DNA from: Zeus faber
Lineage: Eukaryota > Chordata > Actinopteri > Zeiformes > Zeidae
Length of the DNA stretch: 64,000 nucleotides
Direction: 5' to 3'
NCBI GenBank assembly: GCA_960531495.1
Contig: OY482866.1
Span: 19,723,346 to 19,787,345, forward strand
The first letter of the stretch is position 1, and each line of letters begins with the position of its first letter. The notes under the pieces are model-generated. The model saw only the letters and a program-made list of their open reading frames with translations. It made no database searches and was not told where the DNA came from. The position numbers and the translations under genes are program-made. Positions 47,561 through 60,650 of this stretch are shown piece after piece.

Positions 47561-49510
47561 ACTAGTGGCTATATCAACATGAAATAGTGTTGACGATAAA
47601 AGACAAAAGTGAAATAGAAATATTGTACAAAATGAACGCCCGTCTAAACAAATGGGTCTGGAGTCGCTCTATAAGGGAGAGCGTTGCAAAGTTGAGGAGC
47701 CACGAGCTCAGAAGCGCCGTCTCCTTCAGGCCAGCAGAAGTGCGCGACACAAAAATGTACCTTTAACGCTGTAATCTCTTTTTTTTTTTTTTTCCCCTCC
47801 CCTCGGGCCCTTGGAATCATCCCACCCCGCGTACGGCACCCACTGCCTCCACCCGCTCGGAGGAGAAGGAAGAACACCTGACACCCGACCGATGGCCTGT
47901 CCACCGCTTCAAAAGCCACGGCGGGATTCACGACGCGGCATATGGCCGCCGGAGCCGCCCGGGCCCGCCGGTTAATTTGTTATCCGCACCCGGCCGGATG
48001 AAGGGCCGCAGCTGCGGCGGCTCGGTGGGACCCGACCGCTGTTGGGCTGTCGGCACGGATAAATGTTATCCAAACGAAAGGCTGGGAGGGGGCGGCTCGT
48101 CAACGGGGAAGTGGCAGCCAAACGCACCCACCTGTTCAAGCGTTCAATGACGCAACGTCCTGGACAAACACCGTTAGAGCACTGTAAACTGGAGGAATCA
48201 TTGAGTAAGTACACAGAAGTAGTTTCTCTTGGCTGTTTCTGTTCAGTATTTCTGTGTATTCATATTTCGTTTTCACTCAGACTGATACGATTTCTGGGGT
48301 TTTTTTTGTTTTTTTTCGCGGCGATTGTCCGTCCACAGATGCGTCAATCCTCGCCGGGGCAAATTCCTCTTCTATGCAACTGTCCGGCCGCCGGGATCCG
48401 CGTCCACCCCTCGTCGTTAAGTCACCACCCCAATTAGGATTTTTGTTTTTATTTTTTCCAGATTCTAATCGTTGTGATGAGTTTGAATCAAATTAGCCGT
48501 GCAGTAAAACCCTGCCACGCCTCGGGGCGCTGTTGAAATCCGTGACCCCGTCGGCTTTGATTTTGTTCCATTCGGCCGAGCGCCTGCACGATGGATGGTT
48601 TGGGACCTTCGGGATACGTGATCGCCATGTTTTCTAAGTAAAAGCACGGCGTCGGAAAAAATCCGGGAGAACCACGGCTCTCCTATTGTTCTATCTGGTA
48701 ACGTCTCAGGAGCTAGGCTAGCTGATCCCATCCGCGAGCCATACGTTGGGCTAACCCAGTTAGCATGCAGCCTGTGGCTACGTCAGTACTGGACACACAG
48801 GGACGGAAATGGTATCGACCTCCACGTCCCCCCAAAAAAGGGCCCGCGCAGGGAAGACAAAACAAAGATTTGTCCCCGAGGCAACACCCTCCTCCCCGCA
48901 TCGCACCTCGTGAGATCCTGCACTAATACATCATCACCCGAGCAACTGTTGCTCCTTAATTACCCCGGCCTCACGCCTCGGCGCGACAGGAGGAGTGAAA
49001 GGAGGATGAAGTGTGACGGGAAGGCGGCGGAGGAAGGACGACGTGGAGGCGGCGGCGGCGGCGAGACGCGCGGAGGTGGCAACGATCGGCCAGATGTCGT
49101 CGCCGGCGACGCGAACGGGGGATGGGCCCCCGCTGCCAAAACACCCAGCTCCCGGTGGAGGGGAGGGGCATCGGCTGATGGATGGAGCGTTAATCCCGCC
49201 GCCGGCTTTTCACCCGGCCGTGACGGCGCGGAACGCGATCCGTCTGAGCTGTGCAGGCGCCGACGCCGCGGGCATTTTGTTTCTCACGCAGAAACCCAGG
49301 GCTGTTGCGGCTGTTTTTCCTGCATCTGCCGAGGGTTGTTTTCCATGAGTACTGGGTTGTTTTCCATGAGAGAGCGTTGGCTTGGCAAAGGATACTTCGT
49401 TTGGGGACGGGTGGAGGGAGCTGCAGCGGTGACGGGTGGAGCAGACAGCTTTAAAAGTGTATTCGACACGAGGAGGAGGTGCTTTACACGAGGAGTCCCG
49501 CTACTCGACG
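47561..49510. other. Intron 5 segment, GC-rich, nothing recognised
   Basis: The plus-strand open frame at 48910-49716 (268 codons) is Gly/Arg-rich at first and then runs into a pentamer repeat, with no domain. I do not call it a gene. Confidence 0.45.
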
Positions 49511-49524
49511 AAGAGCGCAACCGG

Positions 49525-49765
49525 GTCCGAAGCGATCCGATCCGATCCGACCTGTTCAACACCTTCCGATCGAAACCGTTCCGGTCCGACCTGATCGAAC
49601 CGTCGAACCCAATCCAATCCAATCTATTCCGACCTCACCCATTCAAACCCAAACAATCCAACGTAATCCAACCTGGCATATTCCAATGTCATCAAATCCA
49701 ATCTAATGAACCCTAATCTAATCTAATCAATATAATATAACATAACCTAAGTCAAACCAACCTAT
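49525..49765. repeat. Pentamer-like array (TCCAA/CGATC)
   Basis: GATCCGATCCGATCC grades into CCAATCCAATCC and ATCTAATCTAATC. The same type of array is found in intron 3 at 53205-53620. Confidence 0.8.
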
Positions 49766-50654
49766 TTGGTAAATATTTAGCGCGTGTGTGTCTGTGTTGT
49801 TGAGTGAATACATTTCTACTCCCAATTATATTATATTCGGCGGGTATGTCAATACGCCTCTGTTGTCTTACCACCATTATTCTGTTTTCTCTGAGGCAAC
49901 ACAACAGCGGCATCAATTCAGTAATTAGCGAGGTATCAAACGCTCTTCCTGTTTCGAGCACGTTTTAAACGGCCTTCCTCAAGCGCCACAACAGGAATGA
50001 ACTGCAAACACGGGCCTCATTTATTCAAGCGTGGGCCGCCGTCCTCCGAGCAACTGCGAAGCGGGAGAACTGACTGCTCTGCTGCAGCTTCTCGTCGCGC
50101 TTCCGTACAGTCCGATGGGGCCAAGCGTCTCTGCCGTTTCGTTTTTTTTCGTAATACGTGAAGCCGGGCAGAGCGGCAGCTTTTCTCAGCGGCACCTGCG
50201 TCGACCACGCCCCCGAACCACCCTCCCTATCACATCCCTCTCCCTTCCCCTCCTTTACTGCCCTACAGCCTTCACAGGAAGAGGCCACGCCCCGTAATTG
50301 CTGCTCCAATTTTCGTAGACTGAATTAATCATGTTTGGTCAAATACATGTTGATGTGAAGTTTGCACGTTTATATTTTGCCAAGTAGATATTGTTGTTTG
50401 ATTCGATGCTTATCCGTCTCACCCCTGGTGATCCTCCCCCTCTTGGGAGTAGTAATGATGATTCGTTGTTTTGGGATCAAAACACGGTCGGGTGGTTCTC
50501 CAAGCGGGGGGGGGGGGGCGGGGGCGGGGAGGGGCGGTCCCGCAGCTCGTGCCCAGGACAGAGTCGCTGCAGAGTCAAATGGGAAACGAGCGGGACGGGA
50601 GGCCTCCAAAACGGCGCGAGCGCGGCGAGGCGGGGAGGGCTCCCCGGACGGTAC
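49766..50654. other. Intron 5, 5' end, nothing recognised
   Basis: GC-rich near the exon, with a G run at 50505-50530. Confidence 0.4.
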
Positions 50655-50775
50655 CTTTGTGAGGTCACAGATGCGCAGGAGGTCGTTCTGGGCCTTGCCT
50701 CCGCGGACGCGCTCCCGCTCCCGAGCCACGTCGACGTCCTCTTCCTCTTCAGAAGGAGAGCTTCCTGTGACCAGC
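50655..50775 (-). CDS. abca7: ABCA transporter exon: acidic linker into NBD2
   Basis: Minus-strand exon, 121 nt, CAG acceptor, AAAG|GTACCG donor. It completes Arg172, then encodes LVTGSSPSEEEEDVDVARER, ERVRGGKAQNDLLRIC and DLTK (residues 173-212). The acidic linker followed by VARERERV and LTKVY is the ABCA7 wording as I know it; ABCA1 reads VRRERQRI and LTKIY. This exon is one of the main reasons for preferring abca7. Confidence 0.96.
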
Positions 50776-51317
50776 CTGCGGGCGGAGGAGGGGCGGGGGC
50801 GGGGGCGGGGTGCCGTCAGACTGGGCTTTTGGGAAAGCTCAATCCCCTTCAATTCTGCAGTTCACCGCCCGACAAAAAGATATAAATGTACAGAAACAAA
50901 ATGCACCGGCGCATTTGAGAGACCTACGGTCACCTACAAAGCTTAGTTTCCATGACAACCTTCTACGAGGAGGTAACAAAGCAAGCGCGGCTCAAAAGAA
51001 GGGGGAGATTGGGCGATATTTGCCAAACAGGGTCACGGGGCAACAGATGTTACGCGGATAATGAGCGTTCATTAGCAGCGTAGCGTGGCGAGAGTGTAAA
51101 ATAGCGTCATCCCACTAAAAGGCAGCGCTCCCACCTCAGTCAGAGCTCCCTTAGCGAGGGGATGAATGGAGGGGAAATGAGAGGGATCCAGGAGAACGGG
51201 AAAGGAGTTAACAGGGAACAATGGCGACGAATCCGAGAAGGTGGAGGGCGAATCTAAGCCAATATAACGTGTTAACAGTGCTGGGGTAAGGTCATTCCAT
51301 CGACTGTATCGCTCTAC

Positions 51318-51550
51318 TCTATGTGTCTGTCTATCATATCGCTCTACTCTATCTAATCTCCATCTGTTTGCTCTACACTATCAATCTATCTATCTGTCTG
51401 TCTGTCTGTCTATTTGCTCTTCTCTATCTATATATCTGTCTATCTTTCCATCCATCCATCCATCCATCCATCCATCCATCTTTGCATCCATCTTTCTATC
51501 TATCCATCCAAACATCTTTCCATCCAACCATCTATCCATCTGTCTTTTGG
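51318..51550. repeat. (CTAT/CTGT/CATC)n repeat
   Basis: Tetranucleotide-rich sequence with several unit changes. The plus-strand Ile/Ser/Leu periodic frame is an artefact. Confidence 0.9.
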
Positions 51551-51646
51551 GTTATAAGTTATCACTATGTTATTACAACATTCGTGCAAAGTCTCCATGT
51601 TATTACTGTATAATAACAACATTACAGTACATTGCTGATGTCACAT

Positions 51647-51800
51647 TTTTATAATGTGAATAATGTGAATAATGTAAATAATGTAAATAATGTGAATAAT
51701 GTGAATAATGTAAATAATGTGAATAATGTGAATAATGTGAATAATGTAAATAATGTGAATAATGTAAATAATGTGAATAATGTCAATAATGGGAATAAAG
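51647..51800. repeat. 9-bp minisatellite AATAATGTG/AATAATGTA
   Basis: About 17 copies, ending only about 10 bp from the donor site of the next exon. The plus-strand frame reads Asn-Val/Asn-Asn repeats and is not a gene. Confidence 0.95.
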
Positions 51801-51809
51801 TGTATGTAC

Positions 51810-51939
51810 CTGGCTTTGCAGAAGAACTTGTACTGGATGGACAGCGTGATGGCGAACATGACCAGGCCCTGGATGGACATGGCGCATAGGTTCTTCCCCA
51901 CCATGTCCCAGCTGAGCGGGTCCTTGAAGCGGTCCTCCC
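51810..51939 (-). CDS. abca7: ABCA transporter exon: last transmembrane helix of TMD2
   Basis: Minus-strand exon, 130 nt, CAG acceptor, CCAG|GTACAT donor. With the previous exon it reads FGEDRFKDPLSWDMVGKNL, then CAMSIQGLVMFAITLSIQYK and FFCKA (residues 130-171). The hydrophobic stretch is the last helix before NBD2. VGKN and IQG match ABCA7 better than ABCA1 (VGRN, VEG), while IQYKFF is ABCA1-like. A 9-bp tandem array abuts its donor site. Confidence 0.97.
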
Positions 51940-53200
51940 CTGGAAGAGAGGGGGAATAGGAGGAAGGAAGGAGGAGAGAAGTAAAGAAGGGAAGAAGGAA
52001 GAGGAATGAGTTCAAACATGGATTTTGGGTTTGGATGGTTGCAACCTGTAGGCACGTTCAACAAGCTGTTCAGGAGCAGCATTTTGGATGCATTGTGTTG
52101 GTCAGACAGTAGGGGGCGGGGTATCTTAATGACCATTTCAGAATTTTTGGGAAAAAAAAAAAATTAATGATGTATATATTCTGTAATATACAGATAATCA
52201 CAATAAAAAAATGAAATATTATAAAGGCGCACTTAAAATCATGGTTCGGGTACTTGTAAAAAGTCATGGTAGGCATCACTGTTGGACAGATTTGACTATT
52301 TAACTTGACACACGACTCTAAACAACAGCCACAACAGCCACCTCCGCACAAGCTGCGAGCTCCGCCTTAAATAGCCGTTTCTCCAAACAAAACAAATATA
52401 AATAGTGTGTTTTCATATCAGATTATTCTTTTTATTTCCGCTTCCTAATTGTGAGAAACAAAAAAAAAAAAAAGCCCCCCACCCACCCAGTATACCTACT
52501 ACAATAAAGTAGACTGCAGCACCGCTTTAAGAAAAAAATGAAATTAATATAGATAGAATATATGATACAAATATACATATAATTAACATATCTATATATA
52601 TATATATATATATACACAATATTGTAAAATTATATGATAAAATATTTATATTTTGATGATGCATATTCTACAATTACATTCAAAAACATTAATATCAATA
52701 TTTTATGGATAATAATGTATTATATAAATAACATTATACTTTGAAAATGATGGTTTGGGTAAAAAAAGACAAGACATTGTCATGGCATTGCAAAAATGAT
52801 TACATTTATACATAACTCTGAACAATTCGGCAGTTTCCCAGTTTTTGTAGAAAGCCGAGGGAAGGAAACCTCAAACCTAAGAAAAAGTGACGCGCTCTAA
52901 ATATCCCCCGCTCCGCCGGCTCCTTCCGAGCGGCTGATTGCTTTTCCCTCCCTGCCCTCCACCCAAACCGCTATTTCCTGCTCCATCTCTCGTCAGACAA
53001 CACTCCTCCTTCACGTCTCTCTTTTCCTCTTCAATAGGCCTCCACTCCTCCGTCCGATAGCATCTTCACCTCCTTTCCCCCGCCCTCCGCCCTCCTCTCC
53101 CCCCTTCCTGTCTGACTTTAACACGCGAGCTGTCTCCTCCTGTCCTCGCTAAAAGCCGACGCCAGCCGAGGATGGAGAAAGGTGACTTATTATTATTATT
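51940..53200. other. Intron 3 segment, mostly AT-rich
   Basis: A-rich and TA-rich patches (TA run at about 52590-52612) and CT-rich sequence at 52930-53110. No exon or element seen. Confidence 0.45.
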
Positions 53201-53204
53201 TATA

Positions 53205-53620
53205 CCCAATGTAATGTCATCCAACCAAACCTGTTCCTAGATGATCCTGTACAACCTAATAAAATGCAACACTTTATGCTTTATCTATTTCAATATATTA
53301 CAATTTAATCTAAGGTAATGTGATCTGATGTAACCCATGGCAATATAATCCAATATCATCTGATCCAATCCGATCTAATCTGATCCAAACCAATGCAGCC
53401 TCCATCCAATCTGGTCTAAACTAACCCAATCTAATCACATCTAATGCACCCTCACACAACATGATCCAAAACACCCTAATCCAATCCAATCCCATTCAAC
53501 CTATTCTGATATAATCCCAACAACAACATGACCCCATCTAATCGAAAATATTCCAATCCAATGCCGTCCAACGTGATCCAGTCCAGTCTAATATGTTCTA
53601 AAAATCATTTGGAATCAAAT
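53205..53620. repeat. Pentamer-like array (ATCCAATCTAATC)
   Basis: Degenerate TCCAA, CTAAT and TGATC modules for about 400 bp, ending about 80 bp from the exon at 53702. Similar to 49525-49765. Confidence 0.75.
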
Positions 53621-53701
53621 GCAATCATCCCCCTCTGATCGACCTCCCTTTCACCGCGTGGAAGTCTTTATTTCCGCTGGTGTAAGCCAGGTGCACGTTA
53701 C

Positions 53702-53825
53702 CGAAGCGGCTGAACAGCGTGGCCACGCCCTGGTTCTTGGCCATGTCGATGAGGCCGCGGCCCAGGCAGAAGTGAGGGAAGACCAGCAGCACCTGCTTCA
53801 CCACCTCGTTGATGCCGGACACGTT
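53702..53825 (-). CDS. abca7: ABCA transporter exon: TMD2 loop and helix
   Basis: Minus-strand exon, 124 nt, CAG acceptor, TTCG|GTAACG donor. It encodes NVSGINEVVKQVLLVFPHFC, then LGRGLIDMAKNQGVATLFSR and F (residues 88-128), with Gly129 completed by the next exon. FPHFCLGRGLID is shared by ABCA1 and ABCA7. The open frame continues past the donor for 20 residues (VHLAYTSG and on), but relatives join RFG directly to E-N/D-R, which fixes the splice. Confidence 0.96.
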
Positions 53826-53865
53826 CTGTTGGAGGGAAAAGGCCACAGATGCTTTGATGTGTATG

Positions 53866-54225
53866 TGTGTGTACCTCTACTATACCACTACTCTATGTAC
53901 CTCTACTATACCACTACTCTATGTACCTCTACTATACCACTACTCTATCTACTGTACCTCTACTCCACCTCTACTCTATGTACCTCTGCTATACCACTAC
54001 TCTATGTACCTCTACTCGATGTACCTCTACTCTATGTACCTCTACTACACCACCACTCTATGTACCTCTATTCTATGTACCTCTACTCTACCACTACTCT
54101 ATGTACAGCTACTCTACTCTACATCACCTCTACTCTGCCTACGTCAACTCTACCTCTACTCTACTTCACCTCTACTCTACCTACATCTACTCTACCTACC
54201 TCTAGTGTATCTACATCTACTCATC
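53866..54225. repeat. (CTCTACTATACCACTACTCTATGTAC)-type array
   Basis: Modules TACCTCTAC, TACCACTAC and TCTATG repeat for about 360 bp, starting about 40 bp from the exon at 53702-53825, in intron 2. It produces three overlapping Tyr/Thr/Leu-rich frames that are not genes. Confidence 0.92.
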
Positions 54226-54617
54226 TCTCTCTGCCCTCCTCCTCCTCCAGGCCAGCAGCCTCCGTGCGGTTGGAAGCGGAGCATCGCTGCTAATGAACCA
54301 ACATCCCTCACGCCATTTCCATGTGATGAGGCTCAAGCGTGTGCTGCGCTCTCAACATCTAGATATTTGAGTTCATGAACTGAACATTTCCGGTTCCTCG
54401 CTTTGAAGCCAAGTGAGACCGCCCGCCAAGCCCCCTGAAAAAAAAAAAAAAAAAAAAAACAACCAAAAAAGAAAACCCACACAGGTATCAAATCGAGGCT
54501 GGCGCTGGAGTTCCTGGAGCCTCGCAGGAACAGATAAGAAAATGGAGAGAGTGCCGCAGAACAATCTCTCGCTCCCTCCACCTGTTAATTTGTCTTTTCC
54601 GATGTGCAATATGAAAG

Positions 54618-54775
54618 GAAGCAGAGACAGGGACAGAGCGACAGGAACAGAGCGACAGGGACAGAGCGACAGGGACAGAGCGACAGGGACCGAGCGACAG
54701 AGCGACGGGGACAGGGAGACGGGGACAGGGAGACGGGGACAGAGCGACGGGGACAGGGCGACGGGGACCAGCCTG
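54618..54775. repeat. 14-bp minisatellite AGAGCGACAGGGAC
   Basis: About 11 copies with GGGAGACGGGGAC variants. Arg/Asp/Thr-rich and Ser/Leu/Cys-rich frames across it are repeat artefacts. Confidence 0.92.
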
Positions 54776-56170
54776 CGCCCAACGCTCGTCGGCGCCACAT
54801 CGATTGGAGCCACACGGGTTCCAGGCGTCATTCCAGTCTCCGACCGATATCACCACTTTTACACATCTGTCTATTTCCCTCCCTCGTTCTCCTGTCCCTC
54901 CCTCCCTCCTCCTCCCCGAGGCTCCAACTTAACGGCCGCTCTTTCCCAAAAACGCGGAGGCGTCAAATTCAATAAACAAAGATGCAACGGAGGATCGCCG
55001 CCATTGACTGACAGCCTGAGCCTGAGCGGCGAAATAATGACGGAGAGGTGGACGGCATGAACGCAGGAGGAAAGAAGAGCGGGGGGAGGGGGGGGGGGGC
55101 TGAGAGAGAGAGACAGAGAGAGAGAGACAGATAGAGAGAGGAAGTACAATATTGTCTCTCCTGCCGCGGCGTGCTGTTCAACGGTAACTTTATGCATTAT
55201 GCATCGCGCCTCATCTCGACGTTGTCTTCAAAGCTCCTGCGCTCACAGAGAGAGACTATGAATTCATCATCTCCTCATTTTTGGGGGCCGACGAGGAGGG
55301 AGGGGAAGGAGGGAGGGGAAGGAGGAGGGAAGCTTCATCGGCGCAGCTTCCTCTTCTTCCTCTGAATGTTTCCCAGATTCGCAGATGACGCCCCGCAAAC
55401 GACTACAGGAACGTGTTCGCGGGTATCGCGTAATTGCCCTGTGATTCAAGAGCCCCGGTGAGAGGGCTGTCGGATTGGGGTTGGAAAAGGAAGCGGGGCT
55501 GGGGGGGGGGGGGGGGTTTCGGATACGACGCAGAGGATGACAACACCCCCCACGAAAAAAAAAAAGGAGCCCAAGTTCCTGTGTTATCTGTCTGGCGGTT
55601 CTGCTGGAAACTGGCTGCTGGTGCTGTAACGCCATTATCCACAGCTCCCGACCGTGAAATGAGTGGGTGGCAGCGCTTAGAATAGTGACAGACGGGGAAT
55701 TGCATGTTTACATGGCAAAAAAAATAAATAAAGAGCGCTATTTCCCTAAATAAATTCAATCTAAACAGCCCTCAAAGAAACCTCAAGAGCCCGGTTTGAA
55801 TCTTTGGGAACAGGCGACGAGGGGGGGATTATACGATTTGGGCCGATCGGGTCTTCAGCGCCGTCAACTGTACTGCTGTTTTTTTTGGGGGGGGGGGGTT
55901 TGGGGGGCATGAGACGCCTGAATTCCGCCCTGCGGGGGATTTAATAAGGTGTCCCTCTGTCGACATCTGATTTTGGGTTATCTCGGCCCGAACTGGACCT
56001 GTGACAGCGTGGCGCTCACCGGCCTACTTCCTCCTGGGCAAAGGAGGCCCGAGAGCGTGAGGAGGATGAACGGACCTCGTTGATCATGATGTCGAAGCAA
56101 AAAACCTTCAGAAGGCGGCAGCAAATTCCACTTTAATTCATCACTGTCCTCATCTACATGTAGATATACA
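54776..56170. other. Intron 2 segment, nothing recognised
   Basis: GA-rich at 55095-55140 and 55290-55330, G runs at 55500-55518 and 55890. A stretch at 56010-56110 looked exon-like but does not fit the ABCA alignment. Confidence 0.45.
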
Positions 56171-56174
56171 CACA

Positions 56175-56176
<2 letters not shown>

Positions 56177-56209
<33 letters not shown>
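56177..56209. repeat. (TA)n microsatellite
   Basis: About 15 TA units. Confidence 0.92.
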
Positions 56210-56212
<3 letters not shown>

Positions 56213-59200
56213 GATTGCTGCTATAAGATTAAAGGGGTGTACGTACGGCGGAATGTCATCATTAATGTCATGAAGCTTCAGATTTGTTTGCATAAGAACG
56301 CTCAAGGAATTTGTGAAAAGAAAATTGCTGATGCCAAGAAAGACGAATCTACTGTAGACGGAGCAATAAAAATACGATTTGACAGTATGTGTTCAAAAAA
56401 AATGAAATGTCAATATGCAATAAATAAATACATCATAAATAAATAAACATAAAACGGACCAACAATCATTAAACATGTACCCAAAAATGAACAATAAACC
56501 AGAGGAAATTGATTTTTCATGAGAAACAGGCATTCGACGCGTCTGCGCCTGCCGCGCTCCGGCGGCGAGGGCGGCCGCGGCGAATTTGGCAAAGCAGCGG
56601 TTTGGGTCGTCCGGGGCCGGGGAGCTGTCGATATGGATGAACAGCCGCCACAAAAAAAAAATAAAAATAAGCCTCCAGTGACCAAGAAAAACAAAAACAA
56701 AATGGTCGTTTGGGGAAAACAGTCACGTCTCAGAGCAACGACGAGGGTAAACACGGACGTTGAAAGCAAACGAATGCTGCTGCTTCGAAAGGAATTCCGG
56801 CTACAGAACACATCTGACGCGATGGATGACCACTTTAACTCTCAATTCCCCTGTTTGGGTTTTTCAGTTTGAGCCGTGCTGATTGGTTCATGTTGGCGCG
56901 CGTCTGTTCTTTTGGGAATTCAACTTCTGTTGCTTTTCGATCGAGGGGTTTTTCTTTTTTCCCTTTTCTTGTTTTAACCTTGCGGGTGCGGCCGTTTCTC
57001 CACGAGGGAAAATCCGCAAGATGAATTCAAAAAAGCGGAGCCACGACCTCGGCTGAGCCGGTGCAATCAGAGAAGACCCTCGGAGACGGAGAAATGCCGG
57101 CCCTAACTTCTGGATCGATAGGTGGAGCCAGGCGCCCGGCTCCCGATGGGCCGCTCGCCACGGAGATCCGAGATGCTCACGGGGTCCCGGGGAAAGCGCT
57201 GTGACGATTTCTCCGCCGCTAACTCTTTGCTTTTTGCACAACGTGCCCATAAATCATTTCCAAGTGGCTACGGATGGTCATGGGAGTGTAGTCTCGGAGG
57301 GTCTCGTCTGGCCCACATTGCCGCCGCTTCCCCCATTTCCCACAACGCCGACGTTATCCGCACCGCTGGGAATCGCTCCGGGAGAGAGGGAATATATGGG
57401 ACTTTGTTTTTTGTTTTTTTAATGCATGGAACAGTCGACAGCGTTGACGTTTTTGGAACTCAGTCTTGATGGTAGGACGCCCGTCGGCTTATTTGGGAAA
57501 TGGTGGAGCTTTTTTGTCTTTGGGTCGGGTCAACTGATTTCCGTACACACAGAAAATATGGAAACATAATCCAGGTTTCCACCAGAATGGGAGCATTTTC
57601 TTTGCTCCCATTGTGCAGTATTTTGTGCGTCGTGTATTGTTCTGAATCATGTTCAAAATAGTGTTTACCTTATATTATATTGCGAACACTTTCGTCCAAC
57701 ACGACTGAAATGAGTACATTTTGTCGCCCTTATGTATGATTTGTAATCCATCCTGGCGACCTGCGGGTGGACCGGATGTTAGCATGTGGTGGTAAATGAG
57801 TCCACCCTTTGAAGACCAATACAATTATCTCTATTTCCATATCAATCTATGCAATTTGTTCCATTGCATATGTGAGAATATTTATTAATAAAACATATAT
57901 TTTCATCCTGACTGTCTTTAATAACACTGTTATAATTGTGACAATCTGACTTATACACAGGCATTCATCGAGTGCATTGATATCTATGAGGCTTCTCTAG
58001 TTCTGCCAGACAACTTGACTGCGCCACATGCTTACATGTCCTTATTTGGCCGGCCGATTTAAGCGGCCAGTCACTCTTGCTCTGCCCGCTTTGCTGCCTG
58101 CTTGCTTGCTCCGCTCCCTCCACCTCCCCTGCATCCACCTGTTGGGCTCATCATTAGTCATCGCTCCTTTATTTCCAGCTCCCTAAGTATGACTACTTAC
58201 CAGGAGTGCTGAGCAGTAGAGCAGTAGATAATTTAAAAGTAAATCTATGAGTTGTCCGTCAGAACTCCATTTATTTGTGTACTCAGTCAATACTAGCATC
58301 ATACTTCCATTGCAATATTTTGAGGAATTCATCTTTATCCAGCCCATAAAGCACATCATCTATTCTTGATATATTGCATTTATTTATTTTTTGATGCTGC
58401 TCATCTGTCTGCACCAAATATTACTCAGACAAACTCCTGGTATATGAAAATGTACCCGGCCTCAACGAAAAGATTCTCATTCCATGAGTTTAAAAACTTA
58501 TTTGCAGCTTCTCCGCTGCAGTGAAAGGTGTCGAGGCAGGTTCATCCCAAAACAAAATGTTCAAGGATGAATACACACGCAAAAAAAATAAATTTTGGTT
58601 GGCGACAATGAATCTGAAAACACAGCCCACGTTGTTTGGGCTGTATTTTCCCACACACTTCCAGCCGTAGCACCTCAGGTGTGTGGGGAGCATGTGGCTA
58701 GATTTAGACAGAGGGCACGACACCTTCGCAACCCGTCAAACCCCATCAACACCCAGGGCCACCGGTGGCGGACGAAGGTGGCGTACGCCCACGCCAAACC
58801 CACGGCTCTGTCGGAGTGGAGCGCAGCGGAGGTATCCAGCCGGACGCCATTTCATCCGCGCAAACGAACCCGACGCTCCCGAGGCGGCGAGGAAAAAGAC
58901 CCGGGGTACCCGCCCGTCTGGCTCGAGGCACGACCGAGCTTGAATACACATTACGGAACAAACCCCGTAGCTTTTGCGGCGGCGCCGCACTGTTTAACCC
59001 GCGTAAATCCCAAAAGGAAGAGCGGGGCGAGCGGTAAATGGAGGAACGGAGCTTGGCTTGTTGGAGTCATGCTTGGTTTTATCCGGTCCATCTGTCGCTT
59101 GATCTGTAGATCAATTGTAAGATACAGTCGTAGAAAAGTGACTCAGGCCCATGGACTGGGTGAAGTCGTAGACCGGTACCGATTCAGCCAATAGGGGGCG

Positions 59201-60565
59201 CTGTATTGTACTTCCAACATTTCAACCGTTCTAACTTATCTCACAAAATGAAGCTGAACTGCAGTAATCCACCGTGCCCAAAAGCCACAACAAACCCAAC
59301 GTGCAATAAGGAGTAAAAACCCAATTGAATAAAAAGTCATTTAAAAAGCAATAGCAACTAATTTCCGGAGCTTCCAAAATGCTGGTTTATCCAGAGGGCA
59401 GTACAACGCAAATCGTACCGGATGATAACATCAGGACAGTAACAGCTCAACCACTGAATTGCTTTTCCACTGCTTAGCTACGACAAAGTGGACGTACACG
59501 CCCCGTGGTGCACACGAAATGGACCCCGTGACCCAGTCTTGACCCCCGTGACCAACGTCGTTGACAGGGGGTAGTTTGGTCTCAGGAGCCCGGTGGCGCC
59601 CGGCGACACGACCGGCCATTAACGCATCACCGGAGCCGGTCGTTATTAATGAATAACGCGCCGCCATCTGCCCGTACAGAAAACGCAGATTAACCAATTT
59701 TCTAAGTGACACTAAGAGCCGCGTGTCATGGCAACGCGGCAACACAACGGACTCCATCCCTTTGTTAATAGGCGCCGGGGCGTGTCAGGCCGCGCAAAAC
59801 AAATCCATCACGAGCGTTTCCGATGACGAAACTCGGGACGCAAACCAGGCGGGGGAGGATAAAACAACAGGATCCAGACGCCCGACAAGACCAAAAGGGA
59901 ACGTCCGCCCAGGTCTCCTGGGCCACATCCGGGCCGCCTCAGACGCCGCCTCAGACGCGCCGAAACGGGAGCGGCGGGGAGAGCGCCACCTCCGCCGGCA
60001 AGCGGCTGATCGCCGTACGGCCGTCGAAAAACACACGCGAGACGGCAAACGGGATCGGAGCGTCCAAGGTGCGCGCCAATCGAGTGAAATGAAGAGTTGA
60101 AAAAACGTTGAATCATTTAAACAACCTTCACCGGAAATTACACCGGGGGGGGGGGGGGGGGGGTCACGTCAAAGCAAAGTGAATGACAGTCAAAGCGCCT
60201 CTGCCGCTTTGTTCCGCGACATCACTTCCCATTTCTTATTTAGCGCCGGTTTCCTGGCGTCTGTCGTTTGATCCGTTTGAGACGGAGGCAGCTACAGAGG
60301 GAAGAAAAAAAAAAACCCAAAAAACAAAAAAACAGGAAAATTTCTCCAAAGACGCGACTCTCACCAAACAATTAGACGTGAAAGAGAATCGGGGGGATAA
60401 CACCTTTGAACAGCCAGTGACGGGGGTTGAAGGGAGGCATTAGTAGTTACTCGGCGGAGAGGCGCACGCGCCCGTTGGAAGCCGCCCTCCAGAGAACGCG
60501 CCGCGTCTGATAGCGATCTAATTGCCGAAGCTCCCCGACGGAGGGGGCTTCGGGGTATTCTCGGC
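56210..60565. other. Intron 2 segment, no gene seen
   Basis: Over 4 kb without a delimited repeat or exon. A G run at 60146-60163 and A runs near 56650, 60306 and 60790. Open frames of 85-200 codons at 58595-59194 and 59723-60116 are in GC-rich sequence and show no domain. Confidence 0.4.
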
Positions 60566-60567
60566 GT

Positions 60568-60650
60568 TTCTCTCCGTGCCGCTTCTCTCCGTGCCGCTTC
60601 TCTCCGTGCCGCTTCTCTCCGTGCCGCTTCTCTCCGTGCCGCTTCTCCGC
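60568..60650. repeat. 15-bp minisatellite CTCCGTGCCGCTTCT
   Basis: Five nearly identical units. As 15 is divisible by three, both strands keep a 5-residue period. Confidence 0.95.

Noticed and set aside
48910-49716. 268-codon plus-strand open frame
   Set aside because: GC-rich DNA grading into a pentamer repeat; no domain, no splice or start context, and it lies inside an intron of the opposite-strand gene.
53642-53701. Extension of the exon at 53702 through VHLAYTSGNKD in open frame
   Set aside because: Relatives join RFG straight to E-N/D-R, and a good GTAACG donor lies exactly there.
53866-54378. Tyr/Thr/Leu-rich open frames up to 224 codons
   Set aside because: They run from antisense of a real exon into a CTCTAC-type tandem repeat.
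56010-56110. Exon-like minus-strand stretch in intron 2
   Set aside because: Its frame does not align with any ABCA segment, and exons 62057-61913 and 53825-53702 already join seamlessly in phase.
57930-58200. Possible second LTR
   Set aside because: Has a TTTAAG TATA-like word and pyrimidine-rich sequence, but no TG...CA limits or poly(A) signal in the right place.
59431-60116. Overlapping frames of 77-125 codons on both strands
   Set aside because: No conserved content; GC-rich intron sequence.
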